DNA of 64,000 nt, taken from contig NZ_JALJCJ010000001.1 in the NCBI RefSeq assembly GCF_022899935.1, positions 394,053 through 458,052 of the forward strand. The letters run 5' to 3'. Origin of the DNA: Shinella curvata. Its GTDB lineage: Bacteria; Pseudomonadota; Alphaproteobacteria; Rhizobiales; Rhizobiaceae. A model generated the notes under the pieces. It had not been told where the DNA came from. It searched no databases and saw only the letters and a list, made by a program, of their open reading frames with translations. A program made the position numbers and the translations under genes. How positions within the stretch are numbered: the stretch's first letter is position 1; every line of letters starts with the position of its first letter. This document shows, piece by piece, positions 22,632 to 31,395 of the stretch.

Positions 22632-23600
22632 ATGTTCCAGGAGATTCTCGCGGAGAACGGCACGAAGTTCGTCATCGCCGCCGTGGTGGTGCTGCTCGGC
22701 CTCCTCTGCCTCGCGCTGGTGCTGTGGATCATTCGCGGTCGCCCCTCTTCGCCTTTCATCCGTGGCGGGCGCAACCGCACGCCACGCCTTGCCGTCCTGG
22801 ATGCCGCCGCGATCGACACGCGTCGTCGGCTGGTGCTGGTGCGCCGCGACGAGGTCGAGCACCTCATCATGATCGGCGGACCGACCGACATCGTCATCGA
22901 GACGCGCATCGGCGCGGCCCCCGCCGTTGAGCAGCCGGTGGAAAAGCCGGCCCAGAAAGTGGAGCGCGCCGAACCGGCAGCGGTATTGCATGAAACGCCC
23001 CTGCGCACGGCGGAAGCTGCCGCTGTCCGGTCTACCGCGTCCGCGACCGCCGGCACCGCCGAACGCCGCCCCGCTGGCGTTCCCGATAGCGTTTCTTCCA
23101 TGAGCAAGGTGCTCTATGCCGGCGAAGACGAAGCTGCTGCCCGCGCCGCGCAGGTTCGCCCCGCCACACAGACAGTGACGACACAGCAGCAGGTTCCCGC
23201 GACCGCCCAGCAACGCACACCGGAACGGCGCGCCGAGGACGTGCTGGAACAGAGCCGCCAGCGCGTATTGTCAACGCAGCCCGCCGCCGCCACCACCGCG
23301 CAGGCGACGGCTGGCCAGCCGGTCCAGCGACCGGTGACGACGGGAGCAGTCGCCAGGCCGGTGACGAATGTCGCCGACAATCCGGCACTGGTCAGCGAAT
23401 TCGAAAAGATCCTCGAAGCGGAAATGGCCAGCAACGCCGCGGCCACAAGCGCTGCCCGCGCCGGCGCACAGCCCGCCGCCCTCACGACCCAGGTAACGCC
23501 GACGGGTACGCAAAGCCAGCCGGTTGCCAAGAGCCGAGAGGAAACCGAAGCGGAAATGGCGCGCCTGCTCGGCGAGATCGCGGCCAACCGTAAAGGCTAA
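22632..23600 (+). CDS. FliO-like membrane protein with a long low-complexity tail
   Basis: A 322-residue protein. One membrane span (about 12-36) is followed by a short FliO-type domain (RLAVLDAAAIDTRRRLVLVRRDEVEHLIMIGG), the part that in FliO lies on the cytoplasmic face of the flagellar export gate. The remaining 230 residues are rich in Ala, Thr, Gln and Val and look disordered, ending in a helix with EEETEAEMARLLGEI-type charge. AAGGAG lies 8 bases before the ATG at 22632; a GTG at 22623 overlaps that site and is rejected. No flagellar genes are nearby. The assignment to FliO is by domain only; the role may differ. Confidence 0.7.
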   Translation: MFQEILAENGTKFVIAAVVVLLGLLCLALVLWIIRGRPSSPFIRGGRNRTPRLAVLDAAAIDTRRRLVLVRRDEVEHLIMIGGPTDIVIETRIGAAPAVEQPVEKPAQKVERAEPAAVLHETPLRTAEAAAVRSTASATAGTAERRPAGVPDSVSSMSKVLYAGEDEAAARAAQVRPATQTVTTQQQVPATAQQRTPERRAEDVLEQSRQRVLSTQPAAATTAQATAGQPVQRPVTTGAVARPVTNVADNPALVSEFEKILEAEMASNAAATSAARAGAQPAALTTQVTPTGTQSQPVAKSREETEAEMARLLGEIAANRKG

Positions 23601-23699
23601 TCCACCCTCCCGGCGCCTGGCGAACCGAGCCCGACCCTCTCCCGGCTTCGTGATAGCCATGCTCGGGCGGTGGAGGCGGACCCAAAATCCCAAAAGAAA

Positions 23700-23734
23700 A
23701 AAGCCGTTGGAAACGATATGTTTCCAGCGGCTTT
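23700..23734. terminator. Bidirectional terminator between FliO-like gene and dksA
   Basis: AAAGCCGTTGGAAAC (23700-23714) and GTTTCCAGCGGCTTT (23720-23734) form a 15-base stem with one wobble and a 5-base loop. T-rich sequence follows on both strands, fitting the two convergent genes. Confidence 0.85.
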
Positions 23735-23843
23735 CCGTTTTGACGCGGTACGTGGCAACCCGAGGGCTACCGGCACCGGATGCATCCGATGTCCGATCCT
23801 TGTAAACGCAGCCCGCGGACCTCCTCAGACCCGCGGAAAACGC

Positions 23844-24263
23844 CTACTCGTCGCGATACACCTTTTCCCGACGCTCATGGCGCTCCTGCGCCTCGATCGA
23901 CAGCGTTGCGATCGGACGGGCGTCGAGACGCTTGAGGCCAATCGGTTCGCCGGTTTCCTCGCAATAGCCGTAGGTGCCCTCGTCGAGCCGCTGAAGCGCG
24001 GCATCGATCTTTGAGATCAACTTGCGCTGGCGATCGCGAGCACGAAGCTCGATGGCACGGTCGGTTTCCGAGGATGCCCGGTCCGCGAGGTCCGGGTGGT
24101 TGGCGCTTTCTTCCGCCAGATGATCGAGGGTTTCGCGCGCTTCGCGCAGGATATCGTTTTTCCAAGCGTTCAGCTTCGCACGGAAGTAAGCCCGCTGGCG
24201 TCCGTTCATGAATTCTTCGCCCTCATCGAGGACGAAGTTGCTAAGATCGATCTTCTCACTCAA
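23844..24263 (-). CDS. dksA: RNA polymerase-binding regulator DksA, one-cysteine form
   Basis: A 139-residue secondary-channel factor that helps ppGpp control rRNA and amino-acid promoters. It has the coiled coil (about 25-105, with the tip segment near DHLAEES and a conserved LADRASSETD), then the zinc-finger region GYCEETGEPIGLKRLDARP. Only one of the four usual zinc cysteines is present (the finger reads C-EE-T and later SIEAQ in place of C..C), as in other alphaproteobacterial DksA. The start is TTG at 24261-24263 with AGGAG 7 bases upstream, giving MSEKIDLSNF; longer upstream reading is unlike DksA and lacks a site. Confidence 0.92.
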   Translation of the reverse strand: MSEKIDLSNFVLDEGEEFMNGRQRAYFRAKLNAWKNDILREARETLDHLAEESANHPDLADRASSETDRAIELRARDRQRKLISKIDAALQRLDEGTYGYCEETGEPIGLKRLDARPIATLSIEAQERHERREKVYRDE

Positions 24264-24636
24264 CGCGATTCTCCTGAAGAACATCTCAAGGCGCGCTGTA
24301 TATCCCCACGGGTAACGCGATTCAAGCCTGTCGGAACTTACCCACGGTTTTCGCGCATGCCTTTGTTTTAATCTCTGCCAGACTAATATTTCATCAAGAT
24401 TACAACGGGATGGCAAAACCGCCCCGCAAAAGCGCCAAAAATGGCCGCGGGTCGTTCGTAAGGGCACTGCCTTCGCAATCGGCCTTTTCATCCTGCCCTC
24501 AATTCAGGCACAGGTTGTTTGTTCCCATAACGGATGATGGAGGCGGTTTCTTTCGCGAACCTGTCGAAAAGGCTGGATTCAGACTTATTTTAGCAAGTCG
24601 TGTTTCCCTTCCTCGTAGGGCAGGAGCGCGTTTTTG
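24264..24636. other. Divergent intergenic region dksA / GGDEF-EAL
   Basis: About 373 bases between two divergent genes. It must hold both promoters, but I could not assign clear -35/-10 pairs. A 75-codon frame from 24410 has no good ribosome-binding site and no recognisable composition. Confidence 0.5.
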
Positions 24637-26607
24637 ATGTTTCGCAATTTGAAGGCAATTCTCACGATCGAAGCCGGAGATCCCGAACTCGTTCAGGCGC
24701 AGCTCGCCGCTTTCACAAAGCAGGTCCCCCTGCTCTATTTCATGCTGGTGACGAATACGGTCGCGCTCACCGTCACCCATTTCAACGCCGCCCCCGCCGT
24801 CCTCACGCTCTATATTCCGTCCGTGCTCTATGCCGTCAGCCTCTTCCGGCTGGTTCACTGGTGGTTCAGCCGCCAACGGCGCTATACGCATGAAGAAGCG
24901 ACCATGCGCCTGCGATCGACGTATCGCCTCACCGCCCTTCTCGGTGCGGGTTTCTGTGCCTGGTCCCTCAGCCTCTTTACCTATGGCGACGCCTATCAGC
25001 AGTCCCATGTCGCCTTCTATATCGCCAACACCGTTGTCGGCTGCATCTTCTGCCTGATGCATCTGCGCGCCGCGGCCCTCGCGCTGACGGCGATCGTGCT
25101 TGGCCCGTTCACCATCTTCTTCGGCACGTCAGGCAATCCCGTCTTCACTGCGCTGGCGCTCAACGTGGCGCTCGTCACCGTTGCCATGGTGTTCATTCTG
25201 CTCACCTATTACCGGGATTTCCGCGCGCTCATCCAGTCGCAGAAGGAGCTGACGGCACGGCAGGCGGAAACCCAGCGCCTCAGCGACGAGAACCACCGCC
25301 TCGCCAATCTCGACAGCCTGACCAACCTGCCGAATCGCCGCCAGTTCCGCGCCGAGCTGGAGAAACGCCTCGCCGCGGCAGAAGACGCCGGCACGGGTCT
25401 CGCCCTCGATCTCATCGATCTCGACGGCTTCAAACCGGTCAACGACACGTTCGGCCATGGCATCGGCGACAAGCTGCTGATAGAGGTCGGCGAGCGGCTC
25501 TCCGCCTTCATGCAGCAGAACATCTTTCCCGCCCGCCTCGGCGGCGACGAATTCGGTCTGATCTTCGAAGGCAATCTCAGCCCCGACCGGCTGCGTGCGC
25601 TCGGCGAGGAGATCTGCGCGGCGTTGCACGAGCCCTATGTCCTGAGCGGCCAGACGGCCCGCGTCTCGGGCTCGCTCGGCATTTCCATCCTCGGCGATGC
25701 CGGCACGACGGCGGACCGCCTTTTCGATCGTGCCGATTTTGCCCTCTACCTCGCCAAGCAGAACTTTCGCGGCACTGCGGTCGTCTTTTCCGCCGAGCAC
25801 GAAGCGGAAATCAGCGAGCAGGGCCGCATTCAGCAGGCGCTGCGGGCCGCTGACTTCGAGCAGGAAATGTACCTTGCCTTCCAGCCCCTGGTGGATACGG
25901 ACACCCATGGCATTTTTGCCTACGAGGCGCTCGCCCGCTGGAAGAGCCCGAGCATCGGCACAGTCCCGCCCGGCATCTTCATCCGCGCCGCCGAACGGGC
26001 CGGAATCATCGGCAAGCTCACCGAAGTGCTGATGCGCAAGGCGCTCGAGGCCGCGAAAACCTGGCCGGACCATGTCCGTCTTTCCGTCAATCTCTCCACG
26101 CGCGACGTCGTCTCCAACAAGACCGTCGATGCACTGCTCGACATCATCGCCGAAAGCGGTGTCGATCCGGCCCGCCTCGACATAGAGGTGACGGAAACCG
26201 CCGTGATGCGCAATTTCGCGCTTGCCGCCGAAAACATCCGCCGCTTTTCCGAGCGCGGCATCGGCGTCGCGCTCGACGATTTCGGCACGGGCCATTCCAG
26301 CCTCAGCTATGTGCACAAGCTGCCGCTCACCAAGATCAAGATCGACCGCAGCTTCATCGTCGATATCGCCAGCAACGAACTCAGCCGCAGCATCGTGAAG
26401 ACCATCGTCGATCTCTCGCGCAACATCGGCTGCGTCTGCGTGGTCGAAGGCATGGAAACGGCCGAGCAGGTGGCCGTATTGCGCGCACTGGGGTGCCGCA
26501 TGATGCAGGGCTACTATTTCGCCCGGCCACAGAGGCTGGAAGACACCCTCGCCTACCAGGCGGCATCGGATGCGATCCTCAACGCGAGCCTTCGCAAAAC
26601 GGGTTGA
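24637..26607 (+). CDS. GGDEF-EAL membrane protein (c-di-GMP turnover)
   Basis: A 656-residue protein. Five to six membrane spans (about 28-195) precede a GGDEF domain (about 220-380; ARLGGDEFGLIFEG intact) and an EAL domain (about 395-645). The EAL residues for catalysis are all visible: YEALARW, the ND-like VNLS, VTETAV, DDFGTGHSS and KIDRSFI, and EGMET. Both domains therefore look active, although usually one dominates. The ATG at 24637 has AGGAG 10 bases upstream; a TTG directly before it, 7 bases from AGGAG, would add one residue. It is read into the SixA-like gene after 72 bases. Confidence 0.9.
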   Translation: MFRNLKAILTIEAGDPELVQAQLAAFTKQVPLLYFMLVTNTVALTVTHFNAAPAVLTLYIPSVLYAVSLFRLVHWWFSRQRRYTHEEATMRLRSTYRLTALLGAGFCAWSLSLFTYGDAYQQSHVAFYIANTVVGCIFCLMHLRAAALALTAIVLGPFTIFFGTSGNPVFTALALNVALVTVAMVFILLTYYRDFRALIQSQKELTARQAETQRLSDENHRLANLDSLTNLPNRRQFRAELEKRLAAAEDAGTGLALDLIDLDGFKPVNDTFGHGIGDKLLIEVGERLSAFMQQNIFPARLGGDEFGLIFEGNLSPDRLRALGEEICAALHEPYVLSGQTARVSGSLGISILGDAGTTADRLFDRADFALYLAKQNFRGTAVVFSAEHEAEISEQGRIQQALRAADFEQEMYLAFQPLVDTDTHGIFAYEALARWKSPSIGTVPPGIFIRAAERAGIIGKLTEVLMRKALEAAKTWPDHVRLSVNLSTRDVVSNKTVDALLDIIAESGVDPARLDIEVTETAVMRNFALAAENIRRFSERGIGVALDDFGTGHSSLSYVHKLPLTKIKIDRSFIVDIASNELSRSIVKTIVDLSRNIGCVCVVEGMETAEQVAVLRALGCRMMQGYYFARPQRLEDTLAYQAASDAILNASLRKTG

Positions 26608-26679
26608 TCTTTCGCGCGAGGAAAGACATGAAGTCTGGAAGCGGCGCAAGTTTCCGGCCGCAGGCGATGGAGGACAGAC

Positions 26680-27204
26680 TTGGCATCTTTCGGCGCGCCG
26701 GCTTTCCGGCTCTATCTCCTCCGCCATGCCCGCGCGGCCTGGGCCGAGCCCGGCAAGACGGATTTCGACCGCACGCTCGACGATGACGGCTTTGCCGAGG
26801 CCGAGATTATCGCCGAGGAAGCGGCCGATCAGGGTTACAAACCCGATCTCGTCATCTCCTCTACCGCGGTGCGCTGCCGGCAGACCACCGAGCCGTTCCG
26901 GCGCACGGTCAGCGAAGAACTGTCCATCGAGTACGTCGACCCGCTCTATTCCGGCACGACCGATATCTATGCCGAGCTGGCCTTTGCCGCGCGGCAGGAG
27001 ACGTCCATCATGATCGTCGGTCACAATCCGATGATCGAGGAATTTTTCCATCGGCTCGTCGGCAAGGAGATCGCCGAGACTGCCGCGCCCTTCGGCTATC
27101 CGACGGCGGGCCTTGCGATCCTCGATTTCGACAAACGTCCGACGGAAGACGACTATACCGGCGCCTGCCTTGCCGGCTTCATGATGCCCCGCCCCGCGCA
27201 CTGA
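26680..27204 (+). CDS. sixA: SixA-like phosphohistidine phosphatase
   Basis: A 174-residue histidine-phosphatase-superfamily protein. The catalytic RHA (LLRHARAAW) lies at about residues 15-17, and the second histidine is in VGHNPMIEEF near 114, a hallmark of the small SixA branch. SixA removes phosphate from histidine in phosphotransfer proteins such as HPt domains or PTS-Ntr proteins. The start is a TTG at 26680 with GGAGG 6 bases upstream; no ATG fits better. It precedes ycjX by 70 bases on the same strand and may be in the same unit. Actual substrate is inferred. Confidence 0.85.
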   Translation: MASFGAPAFRLYLLRHARAAWAEPGKTDFDRTLDDDGFAEAEIIAEEAADQGYKPDLVISSTAVRCRQTTEPFRRTVSEELSIEYVDPLYSGTTDIYAELAFAARQETSIMIVGHNPMIEEFFHRLVGKEIAETAAPFGYPTAGLAILDFDKRPTEDDYTGACLAGFMMPRPAH

Positions 27205-27274
27205 CGGAAACAGCGGCCCCTCTTTTTTCGCCGGATTTCGTTTCCTATATCGCGACCGAAGCTGGAAAGAGACC

Positions 27275-28747
27275 TTGCCGCCTAGCCTGACCACTCTCAC
27301 CGACGAAGCCCTGCTCGCGCTTGACGCGTTGACCGGCCGTGCCGCCAATCTCGTTCACCCATCGATCCGCCTTGGTGTGACGGGCCTGTCGCGCGCCGGC
27401 AAGACGGTCTTCATCTCGTCGCTGGTGCACAATCTCCTGAACGGCGGCCGCCTGCCGCTGTTCGAAGCCGGCCGCTCGGGGCGCGTTTCGAAAATCCGGC
27501 TGGAGCCGCAGCCGGACGACGCCGTGCCGCGCTTCCAGTACGAGGACCATATCCGCGCGCTCGTCGCCGACCGTCTATGGCCGGATTCGACGCGCGCCAT
27601 CTCGCAACTGCGCATCACGCTCGATTATGAGAGCGCCTCCGGCTGGGGTCGGCTGTTTTCGCCCGGCAAACTCTCCATCGACATCGTCGACTATCCCGGC
27701 GAATGGCTGCTCGACCTGCCGCTGCTCGCACAGGATTTCCGTGCCTTCAGCGAAAGCACCGTGGCGCTGGCGGGATCCGGCATCCGCGCCGAGCTTGCCC
27801 GCGACTGGCTGGCACTGTCCAAAACGGTCGACCCCGGTGCTGCGGCTTCGGAGGCGACCGCAAGGGCGCTTGCGGAAAGCTTCACCGCCTATCTGAAGGC
27901 CTGCAAGTCGGACGAACGTTCGCTTTCGACCCTGCCGCCCGGCCGCTTCCTGATGCCGGGCGATCTCGAAGGCTCGCCCGCGCTGACCTTCGCGCCTCTG
28001 CCGAACCTGTCGAAGGACAGCCCCGCCAAGGGCTCGCTGCAGGCCATGATGGAGCGCCGATACGAGGCCTACAAGACCCATGTGGTTCGCCCCTTCTTCC
28101 GCGAGCACTTTGCCCGCCTCGACCGGCAGATCGTGCTGATCGATGCCCTGCAGGCAATCAATCGCGGGGCGGAAGCGGTGCATGATCTGGAACGCGCGCT
28201 CGGCGACGTGCTCGATTGCTTCCGCGCCGGTGCGAACAGTTTTCTCTCCTCCTTCGTCACTCGCCGCATCGATCGCATCGTTATCGCGGCGACGAAGGCC
28301 GACCACCTGCACCATGAAAGCCATGCACGACTTGAGGCCGTCACCCGGCGCCTTGTCGAGCGCGCGATCGAGCGCATCGGCATGAGCGGCGCAGGCATCG
28401 AGGTCATGGCGCTCGCCTCCGTGCGCGCCACCCGCGAGGCGACCGTCAAACACAACGGCGAGGACCTGCCCGTCATCGTCGGCGTGCCGATGGCAGGCGA
28501 GCGCATCAACGGTGAAATCTTCGACGGAGAAAAGAAAACCGCGATATTTCCCGGCGACTTACCGGAGAATCCGGATTCTCTTTTCGAAGCACTTGAATCA
28601 CATTCTGAAGGTGATCCGCCACTGCTTAACTTCGTGCGCTTCCGCCCGCCACATATCGAGGAGACGGGGGGCGGCCTGAAACTGTCGGTACCGCACATCC
28701 GGCTCGACCGCGCGCTGCAATATCTCATCGGAGACCGGCTGGCATGA
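27275..28747 (+). CDS. ycjX: YcjX-family P-loop protein
   Basis: A 490-residue predicted GTPase/ATPase. Walker A is GLSRAGKT (about 37-44), a G3-like DYPGEW occurs near 140, and ATKADHLHH near 350 resembles the G4 NKxD motif in an altered form. This is the family found in phage-shock or envelope-stress settings in enterobacteria, always followed by a ycjF homologue, as here. TTG start at 27275 with GGAAAGAG upstream. It overlaps the next gene by 4 bases (ATGA), so the two are translationally coupled. Mechanism in rhizobia is not established. Confidence 0.85.
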   Translation: MPPSLTTLTDEALLALDALTGRAANLVHPSIRLGVTGLSRAGKTVFISSLVHNLLNGGRLPLFEAGRSGRVSKIRLEPQPDDAVPRFQYEDHIRALVADRLWPDSTRAISQLRITLDYESASGWGRLFSPGKLSIDIVDYPGEWLLDLPLLAQDFRAFSESTVALAGSGIRAELARDWLALSKTVDPGAAASEATARALAESFTAYLKACKSDERSLSTLPPGRFLMPGDLEGSPALTFAPLPNLSKDSPAKGSLQAMMERRYEAYKTHVVRPFFREHFARLDRQIVLIDALQAINRGAEAVHDLERALGDVLDCFRAGANSFLSSFVTRRIDRIVIAATKADHLHHESHARLEAVTRRLVERAIERIGMSGAGIEVMALASVRATREATVKHNGEDLPVIVGVPMAGERINGEIFDGEKKTAIFPGDLPENPDSLFEALESHSEGDPPLLNFVRFRPPHIEETGGGLKLSVPHIRLDRALQYLIGDRLA

Positions 28748-29805
28748 ACGACCGTCCGCGCAAGCCCGCCGCCTTCTCGCTGCCGTCGGAGCCGGCCGTA
28801 CCACCGGTGCGCGGCGAACCGCGCAAGCCTGCCGCCTTCGACGGTGCCGTGACGCTGACACCGGATGCCGACGACCCCTTCGTCGCGACGACGATGGACC
28901 TGCCGGAGCTTGCCCCGCCGGTCGCAGCGCCGCGCCGGCGTCGCCTCACCTTCGGCCGGATCGCCATCGGCGCGCTCGGCCTTCTGCTCTCGCTCGCCAT
29001 CGGCCTTTGGGTCGATGCTTTGATCCGCGACCTCTTCGGGCGCAATGACTGGCTCGGTTATCTCGCGATCGGCGCCACGGCCGTTGCGGTCTTCGCCCTC
29101 CTCGGCGTCGTGCTGCGCGAAGTCTGGGGCATTCGCCGCCTCGCCGCCGTGCAGGATCTCAAGCGCGATGTCGCCGATGCGATCACGGCGCCGAAGCCGG
29201 CTGCCGGCCGCGCCATCGTCGCCCGCCTCGTGCACCTCCTCGCCGCCCGCCCGCAGACCGCGCGCGGACGCACCCGTCTGGCGGAAACAGAAGGCGAGAT
29301 CATCGATTCGGCGCATCTCGTCGATCTCGCCGAGCGCGAACTGATGGCCCCGCTCGACCGCGAGGCGCGCGCCCTCATCCTCGGTGCGGCGAAACGCGTC
29401 TCCATCGTCACCGCCGTCAGCCCGCGTGCGCTGGTCGATATCGGCTATGTCGTCTATGAGAGCAGCCGGCTGGTGCGCGGGATGGCCGAACTCTATGGCG
29501 GCCGGCCGGGCAAACTGGGCATGCTGCGCCTGATGCGGGATGTCATCGCCCATCTCGCCGTCACCGGCTCCATCGCCATGGGCGACAGCCTGGTACAGCA
29601 GGTGCTCGGCCATGGACTGGCCTCAAAACTCTCCGCGCGCCTCGGCGAAGGCGTGATCAACGGGCTGATGACGGCGCGGATCGGCATCGCCGCCATGGAT
29701 CTCTGCCGCCCCATGCCCTTCCGCGCGCTCAAGCGCCCAGGCATCGGCGACTTCATCGGCGACCTGGCGCCAGGCTCCGGAAACGGACGGCAGGACGAGG
29801 CGTGA
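28744..29805 (+). CDS. ycjF: YcjF/UPF0283 membrane protein (DUF697)
   Basis: A 353-residue inner-membrane protein. The N-terminal 75 residues are proline-rich and soluble; two membrane spans follow (about 77-97 and 105-127), then a DUF697-type domain (about 200-330) with RDVIAHLAVTGSIAMGD. The start overlaps the ycjX stop (ATGA). The strict pairing implies that YcjX works on or through this protein at the membrane. Function remains unknown beyond the link to envelope stress. Confidence 0.85.
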   Translation: MNDRPRKPAAFSLPSEPAVPPVRGEPRKPAAFDGAVTLTPDADDPFVATTMDLPELAPPVAAPRRRRLTFGRIAIGALGLLLSLAIGLWVDALIRDLFGRNDWLGYLAIGATAVAVFALLGVVLREVWGIRRLAAVQDLKRDVADAITAPKPAAGRAIVARLVHLLAARPQTARGRTRLAETEGEIIDSAHLVDLAERELMAPLDREARALILGAAKRVSIVTAVSPRALVDIGYVVYESSRLVRGMAELYGGRPGKLGMLRLMRDVIAHLAVTGSIAMGDSLVQQVLGHGLASKLSARLGEGVINGLMTARIGIAAMDLCRPMPFRALKRPGIGDFIGDLAPGSGNGRQDEA

Positions 29806-29952
29806 CCACCTTGCAACACTCCGGTTTTCCGGGCGCATGATCTTCACAAATGATGAACGACAAGGGCGACGGAAACCGTCCATTAACCATTTTCGCGCAA
29901 ATCTCGTCGCACCAAAGCAGGCCAAATGGCCGTCGCCCATCAAGGATCGTTC

Positions 29953-30504
29953 ATGTACCCGCGCACCTCTTTGATCGCCCGCGCCTCCGTAGCGGCCTTC
30001 CTCGCAGCCGCCACCACCTTCGCCACACCGGCCTCCGCCGGCACGCGCGACAAGGCCTTCTTCGAACAGGTCACCGGCAGCTGGCAGGGCAAGGGCGAAA
30101 TCGTCGCCGGAAAATACAAGGGCACGAAATTCGCCTGCGACCTGACGGGCGACACCGCTCCGGCCAAGGGCGCTGGCATCCAGCTCGACGGCTTCTGCCG
30201 CGTCGGCGTCTTCAAGCAGCCGATGTCGGCGCTGATCACCAAGGCGGGCGGCACCTACAAGGGCAAGTTCCTTGACGGCGCGGCGGGCAAGGGCCTCGAC
30301 ATCACCTCCGGCCAGGTCGCCGGCAACAAGGTCGTCGTCGGGATCAACCGCCAGAAGCTGAACGGCGCCATGATCGCCCGGCTCGAGAGCGACAACAAGC
30401 TCAACATCACCATCTCGGTGAAGGTCGGGGAAAAGATGGTGCCGGTCATCGGCGTGTCGCTCGACCGCAGCCTCGACGACGTCGCCGTCGGTTCGATCAA
30501 GTAA
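29953..30504 (+). CDS. Exported protein of unknown function
   Basis: A 183-residue protein with a signal peptide (about 1-29, cleavage after PASA). The mature part is Gly/Lys-rich with a repeated pattern GSWQGKGEI…YKGTKFAC and GKGLDITSG…NKVVVGIN; it looks like a small beta-rich domain with two cysteines. The ATG at 29953 has AAGGA 6 bases upstream and is preferred to an ATG at 29926. The 3' end overlaps that of folK (opposite strand) by 8 bases. I do not recognise the family. Confidence 0.7.
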   Translation: MYPRTSLIARASVAAFLAAATTFATPASAGTRDKAFFEQVTGSWQGKGEIVAGKYKGTKFACDLTGDTAPAKGAGIQLDGFCRVGVFKQPMSALITKAGGTYKGKFLDGAAGKGLDITSGQVAGNKVVVGINRQKLNGAMIARLESDNKLNITISVKVGEKMVPVIGVSLDRSLDDVAVGSIK

Positions 30505-31015
30505 ACGGACACCATTCGGAGCCGGCGCTCGCCGGCTCGATCCCCGTGACGTCGGCCTGCTTCAGCCAGTCTCCCACCGTTCGCCCTGCGACGACGAGGT
30601 CGGGCGCGATATCCGCAAGCGGCATCAGCACGAAGCCGCGGCCCGTCATGCGCGGATGCGGAAGTTCGAGCCTGCCGCCCGATTGCTCCACGCCCGCATA
30701 GCTCAGCACGTCGATGTCGATGGTACGCGGCCCCCAGCGTTCCTTGCGCTCGCGCTTCATGTAGCGCTCGATACCAAGACAGGTATCGAGCAGCGCTTCT
30801 GGCGCCAGCGTGGTCTCCACCAGCGCGCAGGCATTGAAGAACCAGTCCTGATCGGTCTTGCCCCAGGGCGGCGTGCGGTAGAGCCTCGACACGGCTGTCA
30901 CACGGCAATCCGGCCGCGCGTCGAGCGTGCGCAGCGCCTGCGCCATGGCCATTGCGGGATCACCGATATTGCCGCCCAAGCCGAGCGAGGCCCGACGAAA
31001 CACTTCAGACGACAT
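30497..31015 (-). CDS. folK: 2-amino-4-hydroxy-6-hydroxymethyldihydropteridine diphosphokinase
   Basis: A 172-residue HPPK that transfers pyrophosphate from ATP to hydroxymethyldihydropterin. The family motifs LGGNIGDP near 13, YRTPPWG near 46, NACALVET and ERKERWGPRTIDIDVL (about 90-105) followed by LPHPRM are intact. Its ATG overlaps the end of folB by 11 bases, so translation is coupled. Last gene of folP-folB-folK. Confidence 0.95.
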   Translation of the reverse strand: MSSEVFRRASLGLGGNIGDPAMAMAQALRTLDARPDCRVTAVSRLYRTPPWGKTDQDWFFNACALVETTLAPEALLDTCLGIERYMKRERKERWGPRTIDIDVLSYAGVEQSGGRLELPHPRMTGRGFVLMPLADIAPDLVVAGRTVGDWLKQADVTGIEPASAGSEWCPFT

Positions 31016-31373
31016 GATCGACGGTCACCTGCACGTAGTCGAGAACGCCGGGCACGGGCGCGTTCGGCTTCCTCACGGTGATCCGCGCGCGGGAAATCTG
31101 CGGAAAACGGGCACAGAGCACGCCGGCAATCTCCTGCGCCAATGCTTCGATGAGGTAACGGCGCTGGCCGGTGACGATCTTTTCGATCTCCTGGAAAGCG
31201 ACGCCGTAATCCACGGTCGAATCAATCGAGTCGTCCGAAAGCGGCCGCAGCGGCCGCACATCGAGTTCCGCGTCGACGAAGAAACGCTGCCCCAGGAACT
31301 CTTCCGCATCGTGCAGGCCATGGCGGGCAAAGAAAGCGCAGTTCTTGAGCGTGATCGTATAGGTGGTGGTCAT
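31005..31373 (-). CDS. folB: Dihydroneopterin aldolase
   Basis: A 122-residue enzyme that cleaves dihydroneopterin to hydroxymethyldihydropterin and glycolaldehyde. Motifs: FFARHGLHDAEEFLGQRFFVD (residues near 10-30), STVDYG, and LIEALAQEIA with the catalytic region, ending in the RKPNAPVPG turn. The ATG at 31371-31373 is preferred, with AGGAAAAA upstream; an in-frame start 10 codons earlier lies in the gap to folP. It sits 22 bases after folP and overlaps folK. Confidence 0.95.
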   Translation of the reverse strand: MTTTYTITLKNCAFFARHGLHDAEEFLGQRFFVDAELDVRPLRPLSDDSIDSTVDYGVAFQEIEKIVTGQRRYLIEALAQEIAGVLCARFPQISRARITVRKPNAPVPGVLDYVQVTVDHVV

Positions 31374-31395
31374 GGTTTTTCCTGTCTGGCTGTGG

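Noticed and set aside
24410-24637. 75-codon plus frame upstream of the GGDEF-EAL gene
   Set aside because: No ribosome-binding site, no recognisable family, runs into the next gene's start.
25129-27348. 739-codon minus-strand frame
   Set aside because: Antisense to the GGDEF-EAL and SixA-like genes.
28069-29613. 514-codon minus-strand frame
   Set aside because: Antisense to ycjX and ycjF, which overlap in a normal way on the plus strand.
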